Below, piece by piece: positions 1 to 7,486 of a stretch of 64,000 nt of DNA. The DNA is from Anaeromyxobacter dehalogenans 2CP-C. Lineage in GTDB: Bacteria > Myxococcota > Myxococcia > Myxococcales > Anaeromyxobacteraceae. Below the pieces are notes generated by a model. It worked only from the letters and a program-made list of their open reading frames with translations, searched no databases and was not told the origin of the DNA. The stretch spans positions 4,624,001-4,688,000 of the forward strand of contig NC_007760.1 in NCBI RefSeq assembly GCF_000013385.1. The letters are read 5' to 3'. The position numbers were made by a program, and so were the translations under genes. Each line of letters begins with the position of its first letter. The stretch's first letter is position 1.

Positions 1-135
1 CACCACGGGTGGACGGCGGTGCTGCTCTCCGGCAACCCGCACCTCGAGCGGGCCATCCCGCTCCGGCCCGCGGTGGACCACCGGCTCTGGAACGGGCCCC
101 TCGAGGTCCACCTGCTGAAGTACGAGCTGCCGTGA
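1..135 (+). CDS. RlmL-like 23S rRNA methyltransferase, C-terminal fragment
   Basis: Only the last 44 codons lie in the window, open from base 1 and ending in TGA. The residues read GWTAVLLSGNPHLERAI, then LRP and later LFNG-like WNGPLE and LLKYELP. That pattern matches the extreme C-terminus of THUMP-domain SAM-dependent methyltransferases (RlmL/YcbY family), which methylate 23S rRNA guanine. The fragment carries no catalytic motif, so substrate and activity are inferred from family resemblance only. The gene starts upstream of the window. Confidence 0.6.
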   Translation, partial: HHGWTAVLLSGNPHLERAIPLRPAVDHRLWNGPLEVHLLKYELP

Positions 136-173
136 CGTTGCGGAGCAGCGGGCCCCGCGCCTAACGTTCCCGC

Positions 174-716
174 GTGGCCGCCCCCGCCCCGCTCGTCGCC
201 CTGTGGCTCGCGCTCGCCGCGGCCGCCGGCCCGGGCGGCGCGCCCGCGGTGCCGGTGGCGCCGCCGCGCGCGGGGACGCTGGACGCCCGGCGCGAGGCCA
301 TCGCGCAGGAGCTGATCCGGCTGGGCGGCGCGCTCCAGCGCGAGATCGAGGCCGGTGACGCGGGCGCGATCCTGGCGCGCGTGCCGGCCGACGGGCTGCG
401 CTGCGCCGGGCAGGTGGTGCCGCGCGCGCGCGTGGAGCGCGACCTGCGCGAGCCGTCGCGCTGGCTGCACCGGACGCTGTTCGGGCCGCCGGAAGGCGCC
501 GACCCGAGCGCGCCCGGGAGCCTGCGCGCGTTCCTCGGGCGGGCGAAGGAGGTCGCGGTGCTGGTGAGCTTCCGCCGCGACCCGCGCGCCGGCCCCGTGG
601 GCCGGCCGTGCCTCGAGTTCCGCGCCCGCGACCTGGTGAACCCCGCCCCGCCGTTCTGCTTCGAGAAGCAGGGCCGGCGCTGGTGGCTCACCGAGTCGCT
701 GTATCCGTGCGGTTGA
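174..716 (+). CDS. Putative exported hypothetical protein
   Basis: 180 codons from a GTG start. The N-terminus is a hydrophobic Ala/Leu stretch (about residues 5-25) followed by Ala-Pro-rich sequence, which suggests a Sec signal peptide. The mature part has charged helices, two cysteines in a DGLRCAGQ and a GRPCLEF context, and ends WWLTESLYPCG. The WWLTE end resembles small myxobacterial proteins in which a Trp pair packs a beta-sheet, but I recognise no family. No clear Shine-Dalgarno is visible. It lies 38 bases after the methyltransferase stop and converges on the selenoprotein gene across a hairpin cluster. Confidence 0.6.
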   Translation: MAAPAPLVALWLALAAAAGPGGAPAVPVAPPRAGTLDARREAIAQELIRLGGALQREIEAGDAGAILARVPADGLRCAGQVVPRARVERDLREPSRWLHRTLFGPPEGADPSAPGSLRAFLGRAKEVAVLVSFRRDPRAGPVGRPCLEFRARDLVNPAPPFCFEKQGRRWWLTESLYPCG

Positions 717-872
717 GGTCCCTCGACTCCGCGCGGCCGCAGGCCGCGCTACGCTCGGGATGAGCGACCTTGATCCGCTCGCCCTGAGCGTAGGCGGGCC
801 GCAGGCCCGCCGGAGTCGAAGGGTCACCCTGAGCGTAGGCTACGCCGGCGGCGTGCCCCGAGTCGAAGGGCC
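717..872. repeat. Cluster of three REP-like hairpins with expanded central stems
   Basis: Three related palindromic elements lie head to tail or inverted: about 720-767, 776-823 and 824-870. Each has an outer half reading CCCTGAGCGTAG or its variant, and a mate reading GAGTCGAAGGG. Between them is a GC stem that differs from copy to copy (for example GCGGCCGCAGGCCGC around 733-748 and CGGGCCGCAGGCCCG around 794-808). The same outer motif, TTCGAC...GCTCA/GGG...CGAGCGG, recurs without the extra stem at about 5.4, 26.0, 52.0 and 58.6 kb. The cluster separates two convergent genes and may also terminate transcription. Confidence 0.7.
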
Positions 873-2186
873 TCAGTGCTGCAGCGCCGCCAGCCGGCTG
901 CGGGCGCGGGCGAGCTGGCCGTGGGGACGGAGCCCCTCCGGCAGCGCCTGCCCCTCGGCGAGCGCGCGCTGCAGGGTGGCGCGCGCGGCCTCGTCCTCGC
1001 CGAGCGTCTCCTCCGCCTCGGCCTTCAGCACCAGCACGCGGATGCGCCGCGGGCCCTGGGCGCGCTCCAGCGCCCGGCCGGCGGCGGCGAGCGCGTCGGC
1101 GGGGCGGTCGAGCTTGAGGTAGAGCACGGCGAGGTTGGTGGGCGGCACGTACTCGCCGGGCAGGTCGCGCTCCGAGGCGAGCAGCGCCGGGAGCGCCCGG
1201 GCCGGCTCGCCCAGGCGGACCGCGGCGGAGAGCCGCTGGCCGTCGAACGCGGAGCGCGCGAGCGGCGTGGGAGCGCGGGCGGCCTCGCGCTCCAGGAACG
1301 CGAGCCAGCGCCGCGCCAGCGCCTTCGCGCCGGCCTCGTCGCCGGCCGCGTCGCGGGCGGAGGCCAGGCCGTCGTAGAGCCACGAGCGATCGTCCGCGAG
1401 CACGTCCTTCGCGTCGAGCGCGCGGCGCGCGGCCGGCTCCAGCACGGCGAGCGCGCCCCGCCGGGCGGCCTCGTCCTCCAGCTCGAGCGCGCAGGACAGC
1501 CCCTGGGCCGCCACGCGCGCCCGGCCCGGGCCGGACGGCACGGCGGCGAGCGCCTCGCGCGCGGCGTCGGCGCAGGCCACCGGGTCGCCGGCGAGGCCGA
1601 GCGCCTGGACGCGCGCCTCGGCGGCGCGGGCGCGGCCCGGCCAGCGCGGGCCGCCCTTCGCGAGCGCCTCGCGGTAGGCGGCGGCCGCGTCGGCGTGGCG
1701 GCGCTCGCCCGCCAGCCGGTCGGCGCGGGCCAGCGCCGCGTCCGCCTCGGACGCGCGGGCCTTCCGGACGGCGCGCTCGCCGTCGAGCGCGAGCTTCTCG
1801 ATCTGCGCGGCGGTGGCCGTGCCGGCCCAGCGGAGCACCACGCCCTCGGTGGCCGGGTCGATGATCATCAGCGTCGGCCACACGTCGATCGGGAACTGCT
1901 CCACGAACGGCGCGTTGCCGGGCTTCTCGGTGTCGATGTCGAGCCGGACGAACCGCCCGGCGAGCTTCCGGAGCCTCGCGTCCGGGAGGACGTAGGCCCG
2001 CATGAAGCGGCAGGTGGGTCACCAGGGGGCCCAGACGTCCACCAGCATCGGGACGTTCCGGGCCTTGGCCTCGGCGAGCGCGCGAGCGTAGTCGTCTTCG
2101 ATGACGCCCTTCGGCGCGGCGGCGGCGGCCGGAACGGCGGCGGCGAGCGACGCGGCGGCGAGGGCGGCGAGCAGGGCGGTGCGCAT
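873..2186 (-). CDS. Exported thioredoxin-fold/TPR protein, probable selenoprotein (UxxC)
   Basis: The gene reads from ATG at 2186 through an in-frame TGA at 2021-2019 to a TGA stop at 875-873, 437 residues if the inner TGA is decoded. Residues 1-25 are a signal peptide. Next comes a thioredoxin beta strand, MLVDVWAPW, then TGA, then PTCRFMRAYV. The TGA falls exactly on the first cysteine of a WCxxC site, giving U56-P-T-C59. The fold continues with DIDTEKPGN and the cis-Pro segment DVWPTLMIID. Residues from about 140 on are Ala-rich helical TPR-like repeats. Automatic calling would probably start at ATG 2003 and lose signal peptide and active site. A pseudogene or base error is the alternative. 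The likely role is a periplasmic thiol/selenol oxidoreductase; its substrate is unknown. Confidence 0.75.
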
Positions 2187-2231
2187 GCGACCGCTGGTAT
2201 AGCGCGATCCGGCCGCCGGTTCAGCGCCCCG

Positions 2232-2744
2232 TCACCGGCCGAGCGCGGCGCGGACCTCGTCGAACTGCGCCTCCGACAGGTACATCTCCAGCGCGCCCTC
2301 CGGCAGCACGAGGCGGGCCGGCTGGCGGAAGCCCTTCTTCGGCGGCTCCGGCGGCCGGGCCTCCTGGATCTTCGACGCCTCCACCCGGATCGCCACCCGG
2401 CCCTCGCGGCGCGCCGCGTCCAGGCCCGCCGCGGTGAGCGGCACCGGCTCCAGCATCCGCCGGCGGAACGGCAGCGCCAGCCAGTAGGCGCCCTGCGCCA
2501 CGAGCGCGCCCCAGACCACCGCCATGCTCCGCCAGGTGACCACGTTCACCACCACGGCGGCGAGGGAGCCGATCATGAGCGCGTTCGCGATGCGGTGGAC
2601 GATCTCCTCCCAGCGGCGCGGCCGCAGGATCACGAGCTCGCCCGGCAGGACGTGCAGCTGCCCCTTCACCCCGCCGCCGCGCACCGGCTTGCCGGCCGGG
2701 TCCACCAGCAGCGCCAGCACCGTCCCGAAGGCCTTCGGCTCCAT
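2232..2744 (-). CDS. Hypothetical membrane protein with two transmembrane segments
   Basis: 170 codons. I prefer the ATG at 2744 over one four codons upstream because GGGAGG lies 6 bases before it. An N-terminal soluble part (about 1-55) carries PKAFGTVLALLVDPAG and ELVILRPRRWEE. Two hydrophobic stretches follow (about 57-75 and 78-93). The soluble C-terminus ends LVLPEGALEMYLSEAQFDEVRAALGR. I do not recognise the family. It lies 45 bases upstream of the selenoprotein start on the same strand, so the two could share a transcript. The MFS exporter gene precedes it by 30 bases. Confidence 0.65.
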   Translation of the reverse strand: MEPKAFGTVLALLVDPAGKPVRGGGVKGQLHVLPGELVILRPRRWEEIVHRIANALMIGSLAAVVVNVVTWRSMAVVWGALVAQGAYWLALPFRRRMLEPVPLTAAGLDAARREGRVAIRVEASKIQEARPPEPPKKGFRQPARLVLPEGALEMYLSEAQFDEVRAALGR

Positions 2745-2774
2745 CCGTCCTCCCATTCGTGGAAGGGGGCGAGG

Positions 2775-3938
2775 CTACACCGGCGCGCGCCCGCGCGGGG
2801 GCCTTCCGCACAGCAGCCAGTTCGCGAGGAAGCCCACGCCCACCCCCGCCACGCAGGTCGCGACCACCCCCGGCCAGCCCGCCGCGTGCAGCGCCAGGCC
2901 CGGCACCGCCGAGCCCAGCGTCCCGCCCACGTAATAGAACGTGAGGTAGAGCGCGCTCGCCCCGCCCTTCGCCGTGCGCGCGGTCACGTTCACGAACCCC
3001 GGCGCCACCGCCTGCGCCGTGAAGGTCCCGAGCACCAGCACCAGCAGGCCCGCGATCGCGAGCGGGAGCGAGCCCGCCAGCGCCGCGATCATGCCGAGCG
3101 CCTCGACCACCAGCCCGATCCCGATGAGCCGGCGCGGCGGGATGCGCCCCGCGAGCCGCCCCGCGATCGGCGAGGCGACCACGCCCGCCGCGTACACCAG
3201 GTAGACCGCCGAGATCTGGCCCGTGGTGAGGTGCCAGGGCGGGCCGGCGAGGTGGTACGGCAGGTAGGTGAAGATCCCGATCCAGCCGAAGAATAGCGAC
3301 GCGCCCACCAGGTAGGCGCCGAGCAGCGGCGGGTCGCGCAGGTGCCCGAGCATGCCGCGGGTCGCCGTGGCCCAGCCGATCACCGGCGCGCCCGTGGCCG
3401 GCGCGAGCCCGCGCGCGAGCGCGATCGCGGCGAAGAGCGTCACCGCCGCGAACGCGACGAACGCCGCGCGCCACCCGAGGTTCGCGGTGATGGCGCCCGA
3501 GATCACGCGGCCCGCCAGCCCGCCCACCACCGAGGCCGCGATGATCCCGCCCACCACCGCCGGCAGGTCCGCGTTGCGGAACCGGTCGCCCGCGTACGCC
3601 ACCGAGACCGCCGTGACGCCCGGCACCAGCACCCCCTGCATCGCCCGGAGCACGAGCAGCACGGAGAAGGAGGGCGCGAAGGCGCAGGCCAGCGTGGCGA
3701 GCGCGAGCATCGCGGTGGCCCCCGCCATCACGCGCCGCCGCCCCAGCGCGTCCGCGAGCGGCCCGTAGAAGGAGGAGGCCGCCGCGACCGCGAGGACGAC
3801 CGCGGAGACGGTGAGCCCCGCCCGCGCCGGCCCCACCCCGAACTCGCGCGAGATGACCGGCAGCACCGGCTGCGTGACGTACATGTCCGCGTAGACCGCG
3901 ACCGTCCCCGCGTAGAGCGCCGCCGTCTCTCGTCGCAC
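2775..3938 (-). CDS. MFS transporter (YnfM/arabinose-efflux-like)
   Basis: 387 codons from a GTG at 3938. Longer in-frame starts would overlap the HNH gene and add only a low-complexity basic segment. The protein has about twelve hydrophobic helices. The motif PLADALGRRRVM between helices 2 and 3 is the major-facilitator signature (GxLaDrxGrrr). DMYVTQPVLPVISREFGV at the start of helix 1 and the LxxPGVTAVSVAY segment resemble the DHA1 drug/sugar efflux subgroup that includes YnfM. It probably exports a small molecule by proton antiport. It sits 34 bases downstream of the HNH stop codon. Confidence 0.85.
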   Translation of the reverse strand: MRRETAALYAGTVAVYADMYVTQPVLPVISREFGVGPARAGLTVSAVVLAVAAASSFYGPLADALGRRRVMAGATAMLALATLACAFAPSFSVLLVLRAMQGVLVPGVTAVSVAYAGDRFRNADLPAVVGGIIAASVVGGLAGRVISGAITANLGWRAAFVAFAAVTLFAAIALARGLAPATGAPVIGWATATRGMLGHLRDPPLLGAYLVGASLFFGWIGIFTYLPYHLAGPPWHLTTGQISAVYLVYAAGVVASPIAGRLAGRIPPRRLIGIGLVVEALGMIAALAGSLPLAIAGLLVLVLGTFTAQAVAPGFVNVTARTAKGGASALYLTFYYVGGTLGSAVPGLALHAAGWPGVVATCVAGVGVGFLANWLLCGRPPRGRAPV

Positions 3939-3972
3939 CGGGGCACGATACCGCGGGGGCGGCGAACCCGCC

Positions 3973-5046
3973 TCAAGGCGAGCCGGCGCAGCGCCCCGGC
4001 GCGTAGGCGACGATGAGCCCGTCGCCGAAGACCCGCCTCGCCTCCTCGAGGTTGTGGCCACGGCAGCGGATGCGAAGGTTGTCCGCCCTCGAGGCCCCGC
4101 CGCACGCGCGCGGGACGACGTGGTCGAGCTCGAGTTGATGGGTGGAGCCGCATCGCTCGCCGGACGCGAGGACGAAGGTGCACCGCCCGCCGTCGCGCTC
4201 CCAGACCTCTCGCCGAACGTGGGCCGAGACGTGGTCCGGCTTCGAAGGGCGAACGTTCTTCTGCGGCCGAGCCGTGAGCCCCTTCCGCCGGTCGCGGTCG
4301 GCGATGAGCAGATCGAGCGCCGCCTCGAGGACGTTCTCGCGGGTGGCGCCGGGCACGGAGTGCGAGAGCGTATCCCGGGCGGCGTCGAGCTTCTTCAGGA
4401 ACGCCTTGGAAACGGTGAGGTGCATCCGCGCCTGGTCGGAGTCGAGCCAGTCGACGGAGCTGGGCTTTGCGACCGGTACCGCAACACAGTCCGCTGCCGG
4501 GATCGGCGTGGCCGGCTCGGTGGCAGGGGAGACGGGTCGCGTTTCATGCGCATGAAATAGATCGACCCGCGCGGGGGCCGCGTCGCCCGAGGCCTTCGCC
4601 GGAAGCGCAGCCGGCACCGCGAGCCGGAGCGGCACGACGACCTCGCGTCGCGGAGGGTTCTCGACCGGCCGGATGGAAGCAGCGACCGCTGCCGCATCGC
4701 GACTCGAAAGCCCGAAGAACCGAGGCAGGATCTCGGCGCAGGTCTCCGGCGTCACCACCTTCGCCAGCTCGCAGACCGAGGAGAGGCACAGCTTGCCCTC
4801 CCGGAGCGCGCCCTCCACCGCGGGATAGCGCTGGATGAGCGCGGCAGCCGTCTTCCGCAGCTGGGCCGAACCCGCCGAGAGCTTCAGCTCCCGATGGAGG
4901 AACGAGAACAGCGAGTTATGCCCCCGCTCCCGCCACAGCCGTCGCCGGTCGAACTCCGCCAGCGCGACGAGGAACTCCGCCATCGCGTGCCGCTCCGCCC
5001 GGAGTAGCTCGACGAGACGCTTCGTGAACTCGGCAGCGTTGTCCAT
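3973..5046 (-). CDS. HNH endonuclease, DUF222/13E12-like, cassette copy 1
   Basis: 357 codons from ATG 5046; an open in-frame extension reaches 5178. An N-terminal helical domain (1-150) is followed by a variable linker (about 150-205), a helical segment MHLTVSKAFLKKLDAARD, and a C-terminal HNH domain (276-357). The HNH domain shows Cys289, Cys299, LELDHVVP (Asp308-His309), Asn323 and the RCRGHN segment Cys328/His331/Asn332, so all zinc and catalytic positions look intact. It closely resembles copy 2 at 26.5-27.5 kb except in the linker. There the DNA holds a perfect palindrome at 4542-4557 inside a larger hairpin (4533-4569). The architecture recalls the multi-copy 13E12/DUF222 HNH proteins of actinobacteria. 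Function is unproven. Confidence 0.85.
   Translation of the reverse strand: MDNAAEFTKRLVELLRAERHAMAEFLVALAEFDRRRLWRERGHNSLFSFLHRELKLSAGSAQLRKTAAALIQRYPAVEGALREGKLCLSSVCELAKVVTPETCAEILPRFFGLSSRDAAAVAASIRPVENPPRREVVVPLRLAVPAALPAKASGDAAPARVDLFHAHETRPVSPATEPATPIPAADCVAVPVAKPSSVDWLDSDQARMHLTVSKAFLKKLDAARDTLSHSVPGATRENVLEAALDLLIADRDRRKGLTARPQKNVRPSKPDHVSAHVRREVWERDGGRCTFVLASGERCGSTHQLELDHVVPRACGGASRADNLRIRCRGHNLEEARRVFGDGLIVAYAPGRCAGSP
4533..4569. repeat. Palindrome inside the HNH copy 1 linker
   Basis: The 16-base perfect palindrome TTTCATGCGCATGAAA (4542-4557) is enclosed by CGGGTCG (4533-4539) and CGACCCG (4563-4569). It encodes the LFHAHETRP segment of the linker. Copy 2 lacks it but carries a different hairpin at the matching place. 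Confidence 0.75.
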
Positions 5047-5449
5047 GCACGAAGCATCGCACGCGGATTTCGCCCTCCGTAAAACGCGCGAGGATCGCCC
5101 CAGCCGCGCGAACGCGCCCAGGCCCCCGCGACCCCTCGCCTCATCCTCCAGCGCTTCAGCCGCGGTCTGCGAGCGCACCAGACCCCTGCGCCCCAGCGAT
5201 TCCGGTCGCGCAAGCCGCTCCCCGCTCCAGCCCCGTCAAGCGCCCAGAGCGTTCCCGTTGGGCCGCAAACATCCGTTCACTCACAGTGATCGCCATCGCG
5301 CGGCCCCGCGCCCCGCGCCCCACCCAAAGGCTTCTCGCAAGCCGATCCCCGCCGCCCCGGTTCCGGCCAACCAGCCCCGCCCCCGACCCCCACCGCACCC
5401 TCAAAGCCCAATCCCCCGCCCGTGGTTCGACAAGCTCACCACGAGCGGG
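5047..5449 (-). other. Conserved leader of HNH cassette copy 1, with REP hairpin at its distal end
   Basis: This 403-base stretch without a separate gene lies upstream of HNH copy 1. Read on the minus strand, it aligns along its whole length with 26069-26472, the region upstream of copy 2. The last 30 or so bases before the ATG are essentially identical. The blocks GCGGCCCAACGGGAACG and GGCTTGCGAGA are also shared. The distal end (5418-5449) is a REP-like hairpin, CGTGGTTCGACAAGCTCACC then ACGAGCGGG. It ends 7 bases after the stop of the DUF4442 gene. The last 130 bases are also open in frame with HNH in both copies, so part may encode an N-terminal extension. Confidence 0.7.
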
Positions 5450-5455
5450 CACCCC

Positions 5456-5959
5456 TTACCCCGCCGCCACCTTCACCCGCTCCTCCGCCTTCACGCCCCC
5501 GCGCCGCTTCAGCGACAGCCCCAGCGTGAAGCGCGCCACCGGCTCGTCCCCGTACTTGTCCGGCACGGTCGCCACCACCTCCACCGGCACCGTGACCCGC
5601 TCGCCCGTCCGGTCCGCCTCGCGCACGGCCTCCGTCACGCGCGCCCCGTCCCTCGAGCGGAACACCACGTCGCCGTCGGCGCGCTTCAGGAAGTCGGCCT
5701 TCAGGTCGGCGAAGATGAGGGTCACGCCCTTGTGCTTCGTGTAGATGAGCCGCGCGGCGACCAGCCCGCCGGCGATGTCGGCGCCGGCGCAGAGCGCGCC
5801 GAAGTACATCGAGCCGAGGTGGTTCCGCGACTGCCAGCGCAGCGGGATCTTCACCGCGCAGCCCTGCTCGTCGAGCTCCAGCACCCGCGGGCCCAGGAAC
5901 AGCAGCACGGGGATCTTCAGCGACAGCAGGCGGACCAGCGCGGTCTCCTTCAGCAGCAT
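5456..5959 (-). CDS. Hotdog-fold protein, DUF4442/thioesterase-like
   Basis: 167 codons. The segment SRNHLGSMYFGALCAGADIAGGLVAARLI (given here in part) is typical of DUF4442 and PaaI/YiiD-type hotdog proteins. In these, an NHxGS/MYFGA stretch forms the acyl-thioester pocket. The protein ends with alternating strands (VTVPVEVVATVPDKYG, VARFTLGLSLKRR). A plausible role is acyl-CoA or acyl-carrier thioester binding or hydrolysis in the cytoplasm; the substrate cannot be read from sequence. It lies downstream of the POT transporter on the same strand. HNH cassette copy 1 begins just after its stop codon. Confidence 0.75.
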   Translation of the reverse strand: MLLKETALVRLLSLKIPVLLFLGPRVLELDEQGCAVKIPLRWQSRNHLGSMYFGALCAGADIAGGLVAARLIYTKHKGVTLIFADLKADFLKRADGDVVFRSRDGARVTEAVREADRTGERVTVPVEVVATVPDKYGDEPVARFTLGLSLKRRGGVKAEERVKVAAG

Positions 5960-6072
5960 GCTCGGGCTCCCCGCGCGCTCGGCGCGTCATGACGCAGCGC
6001 GTGAATCATAGAGGCCCTGGTCGATCGGCCGCGCCGCCCCAGCAGGGGCTCGACCTTCGCCCGCGCCGCCGC

Positions 6073-7443
6073 CTACTCGGCCACCGCCGCGGACGGCAGC
6101 GCCACCGGGCGGTAGCGCCGGGCGATGGCCTGGAACGCGAACGCGGCCGCCAGCATGAGCGCGGCGAACGCCCAGAAGTACGCGGCGCCGGAGAGCGGCA
6201 CGAGCTCGGTGACGAGCGCGGTGAGCAGGTTCCCGAGCGCGATGGTGAGGAACCAGAGCGACATGATGGTGCTGCGCATGGAGCGCGGCGCCTGCGTGTA
6301 GCTGAACTCGAGCCCGGTCACCGAGACCAGCACCTCGCCGGTGGTGAGCAGCAGGTACTGCGGGAGCTGCCAGAGCGCGTGCGGCGCGTGGCCGGCGTCG
6401 ATGAGCGTCTGCACCACCGCCGCGGCCGCGAACGACAGCACGGTGAGGAACATGCCGCCGGTCATGCGCGAGAGCGGCGTGCGCGCGATCCCGCGCCGCT
6501 CCAGCGCCGGGAAGATCACCCAGTTGAACAGCGGGATGAGCGCCATCACCATGAACGGGTTCAGCGCCTGCAGCTGCGCCGGCGAGAGCGTGAGCGTGCC
6601 GAGGTGCAGGTCCATGTCCTTCGCCTGGAGCACCCAGCTCGAGCCCTTCTGGTCGTAGAGCGCCCAGAACAGCGTCACCGCCGCGTACACGCCCATGATG
6701 CGGAACACCGCCTTCGCCCCGTCCACCGCCTCCTGCGGATGGCGCTCGCGCGCGGCGTCGAGCCAGTGCTGGCCGGGCTTGCCGGTGCCGAGGCGCGAGA
6801 GCGCGAAGCCGACCACGCGGAACAGGCCGTGCGGGTTCGGCCCGGAGGGCGGCGCGAACGCGTAGTGCTTGCGGCCGAGCCAGAACACCACCAGCGCCAC
6901 GGCCATGAGGACGCCTGGCAGCGCGAACGCCACCGACGGGCCGACGGTGAGGAGCAGGAGCGGGATGAGGAGCTTCGCGCTCGCCGAGCCGAGGTTGATG
7001 GACCAGTAGAACCAGCCGTACACGCGCTGGAGCAGGCCGTGCTGCTCGGGCCGGAACTGGTCGCCCACGAACGCCGACACGCACGGCTTGATGCCGCCGG
7101 CGCCGGCGGCGATGAGGCAGAGCCCCACGAAGAAGCCGGTGCGCGTCTCCCAGGCGGCGAGCACGCCGTGGCCGAGCACGTAGAAGAGCGAGATCCAGAG
7201 GATGGTCCGGTACCGCCCCAGGTACCGGTCGGCGATCCACCCGCCCACCAGCGGCGTGAGGTAGGTCGCCATCACGAAGTAGTGGTAGTAGGCCTTCGCG
7301 TCCTGCGCCTCGTACAGCAGGTGCTGCAGCATGTAGACGGTGAGGATCGAGCTCGTCCCGTAGAACGAGAAGCGCTCGCAGGCCTCGTTGCCGACGATGT
7401 ACTTGACCTGGGGCGGGTAGCGCTCGGGCGCGGACGCGGACAT
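6073..7443 (-). CDS. POT/PTR2-family proton-dependent oligopeptide transporter 1
   Basis: 456 codons from ATG 7443. The start of helix 1 reads NEACERFSFYGTSSILTVYM, the ExxERFxYYG motif of POT transporters that couples proton and peptide binding. GGWIADRYLGRYRTIL is the second family signature, and FYWSINLGS the third. About fourteen hydrophobic helices fit the length. It imports di- or tripeptides across the inner membrane with protons. A paralogue lies 43 bases upstream on the same strand, so the pair probably forms one transcript and arose by tandem duplication. The Tyr in ERFSFYG is preceded by Phe rather than Tyr, as in some family members. Confidence 0.92.
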   Translation of the reverse strand: MSASAPERYPPQVKYIVGNEACERFSFYGTSSILTVYMLQHLLYEAQDAKAYYHYFVMATYLTPLVGGWIADRYLGRYRTILWISLFYVLGHGVLAAWETRTGFFVGLCLIAAGAGGIKPCVSAFVGDQFRPEQHGLLQRVYGWFYWSINLGSASAKLLIPLLLLTVGPSVAFALPGVLMAVALVVFWLGRKHYAFAPPSGPNPHGLFRVVGFALSRLGTGKPGQHWLDAARERHPQEAVDGAKAVFRIMGVYAAVTLFWALYDQKGSSWVLQAKDMDLHLGTLTLSPAQLQALNPFMVMALIPLFNWVIFPALERRGIARTPLSRMTGGMFLTVLSFAAAAVVQTLIDAGHAPHALWQLPQYLLLTTGEVLVSVTGLEFSYTQAPRSMRSTIMSLWFLTIALGNLLTALVTELVPLSGAAYFWAFAALMLAAAFAFQAIARRYRPVALPSAAVAE

Positions 7444-7486
7444 GGCGCGCGAGTCTGCCACGGGAGGCCCGGGGCGGCGCAACCGC

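Noticed and set aside
3973-5046. HNH gene as an intron-encoded homing endonuclease or toxin
   Set aside because: Neither copy interrupts a gene, no intron structure is visible and no immunity gene is adjacent.
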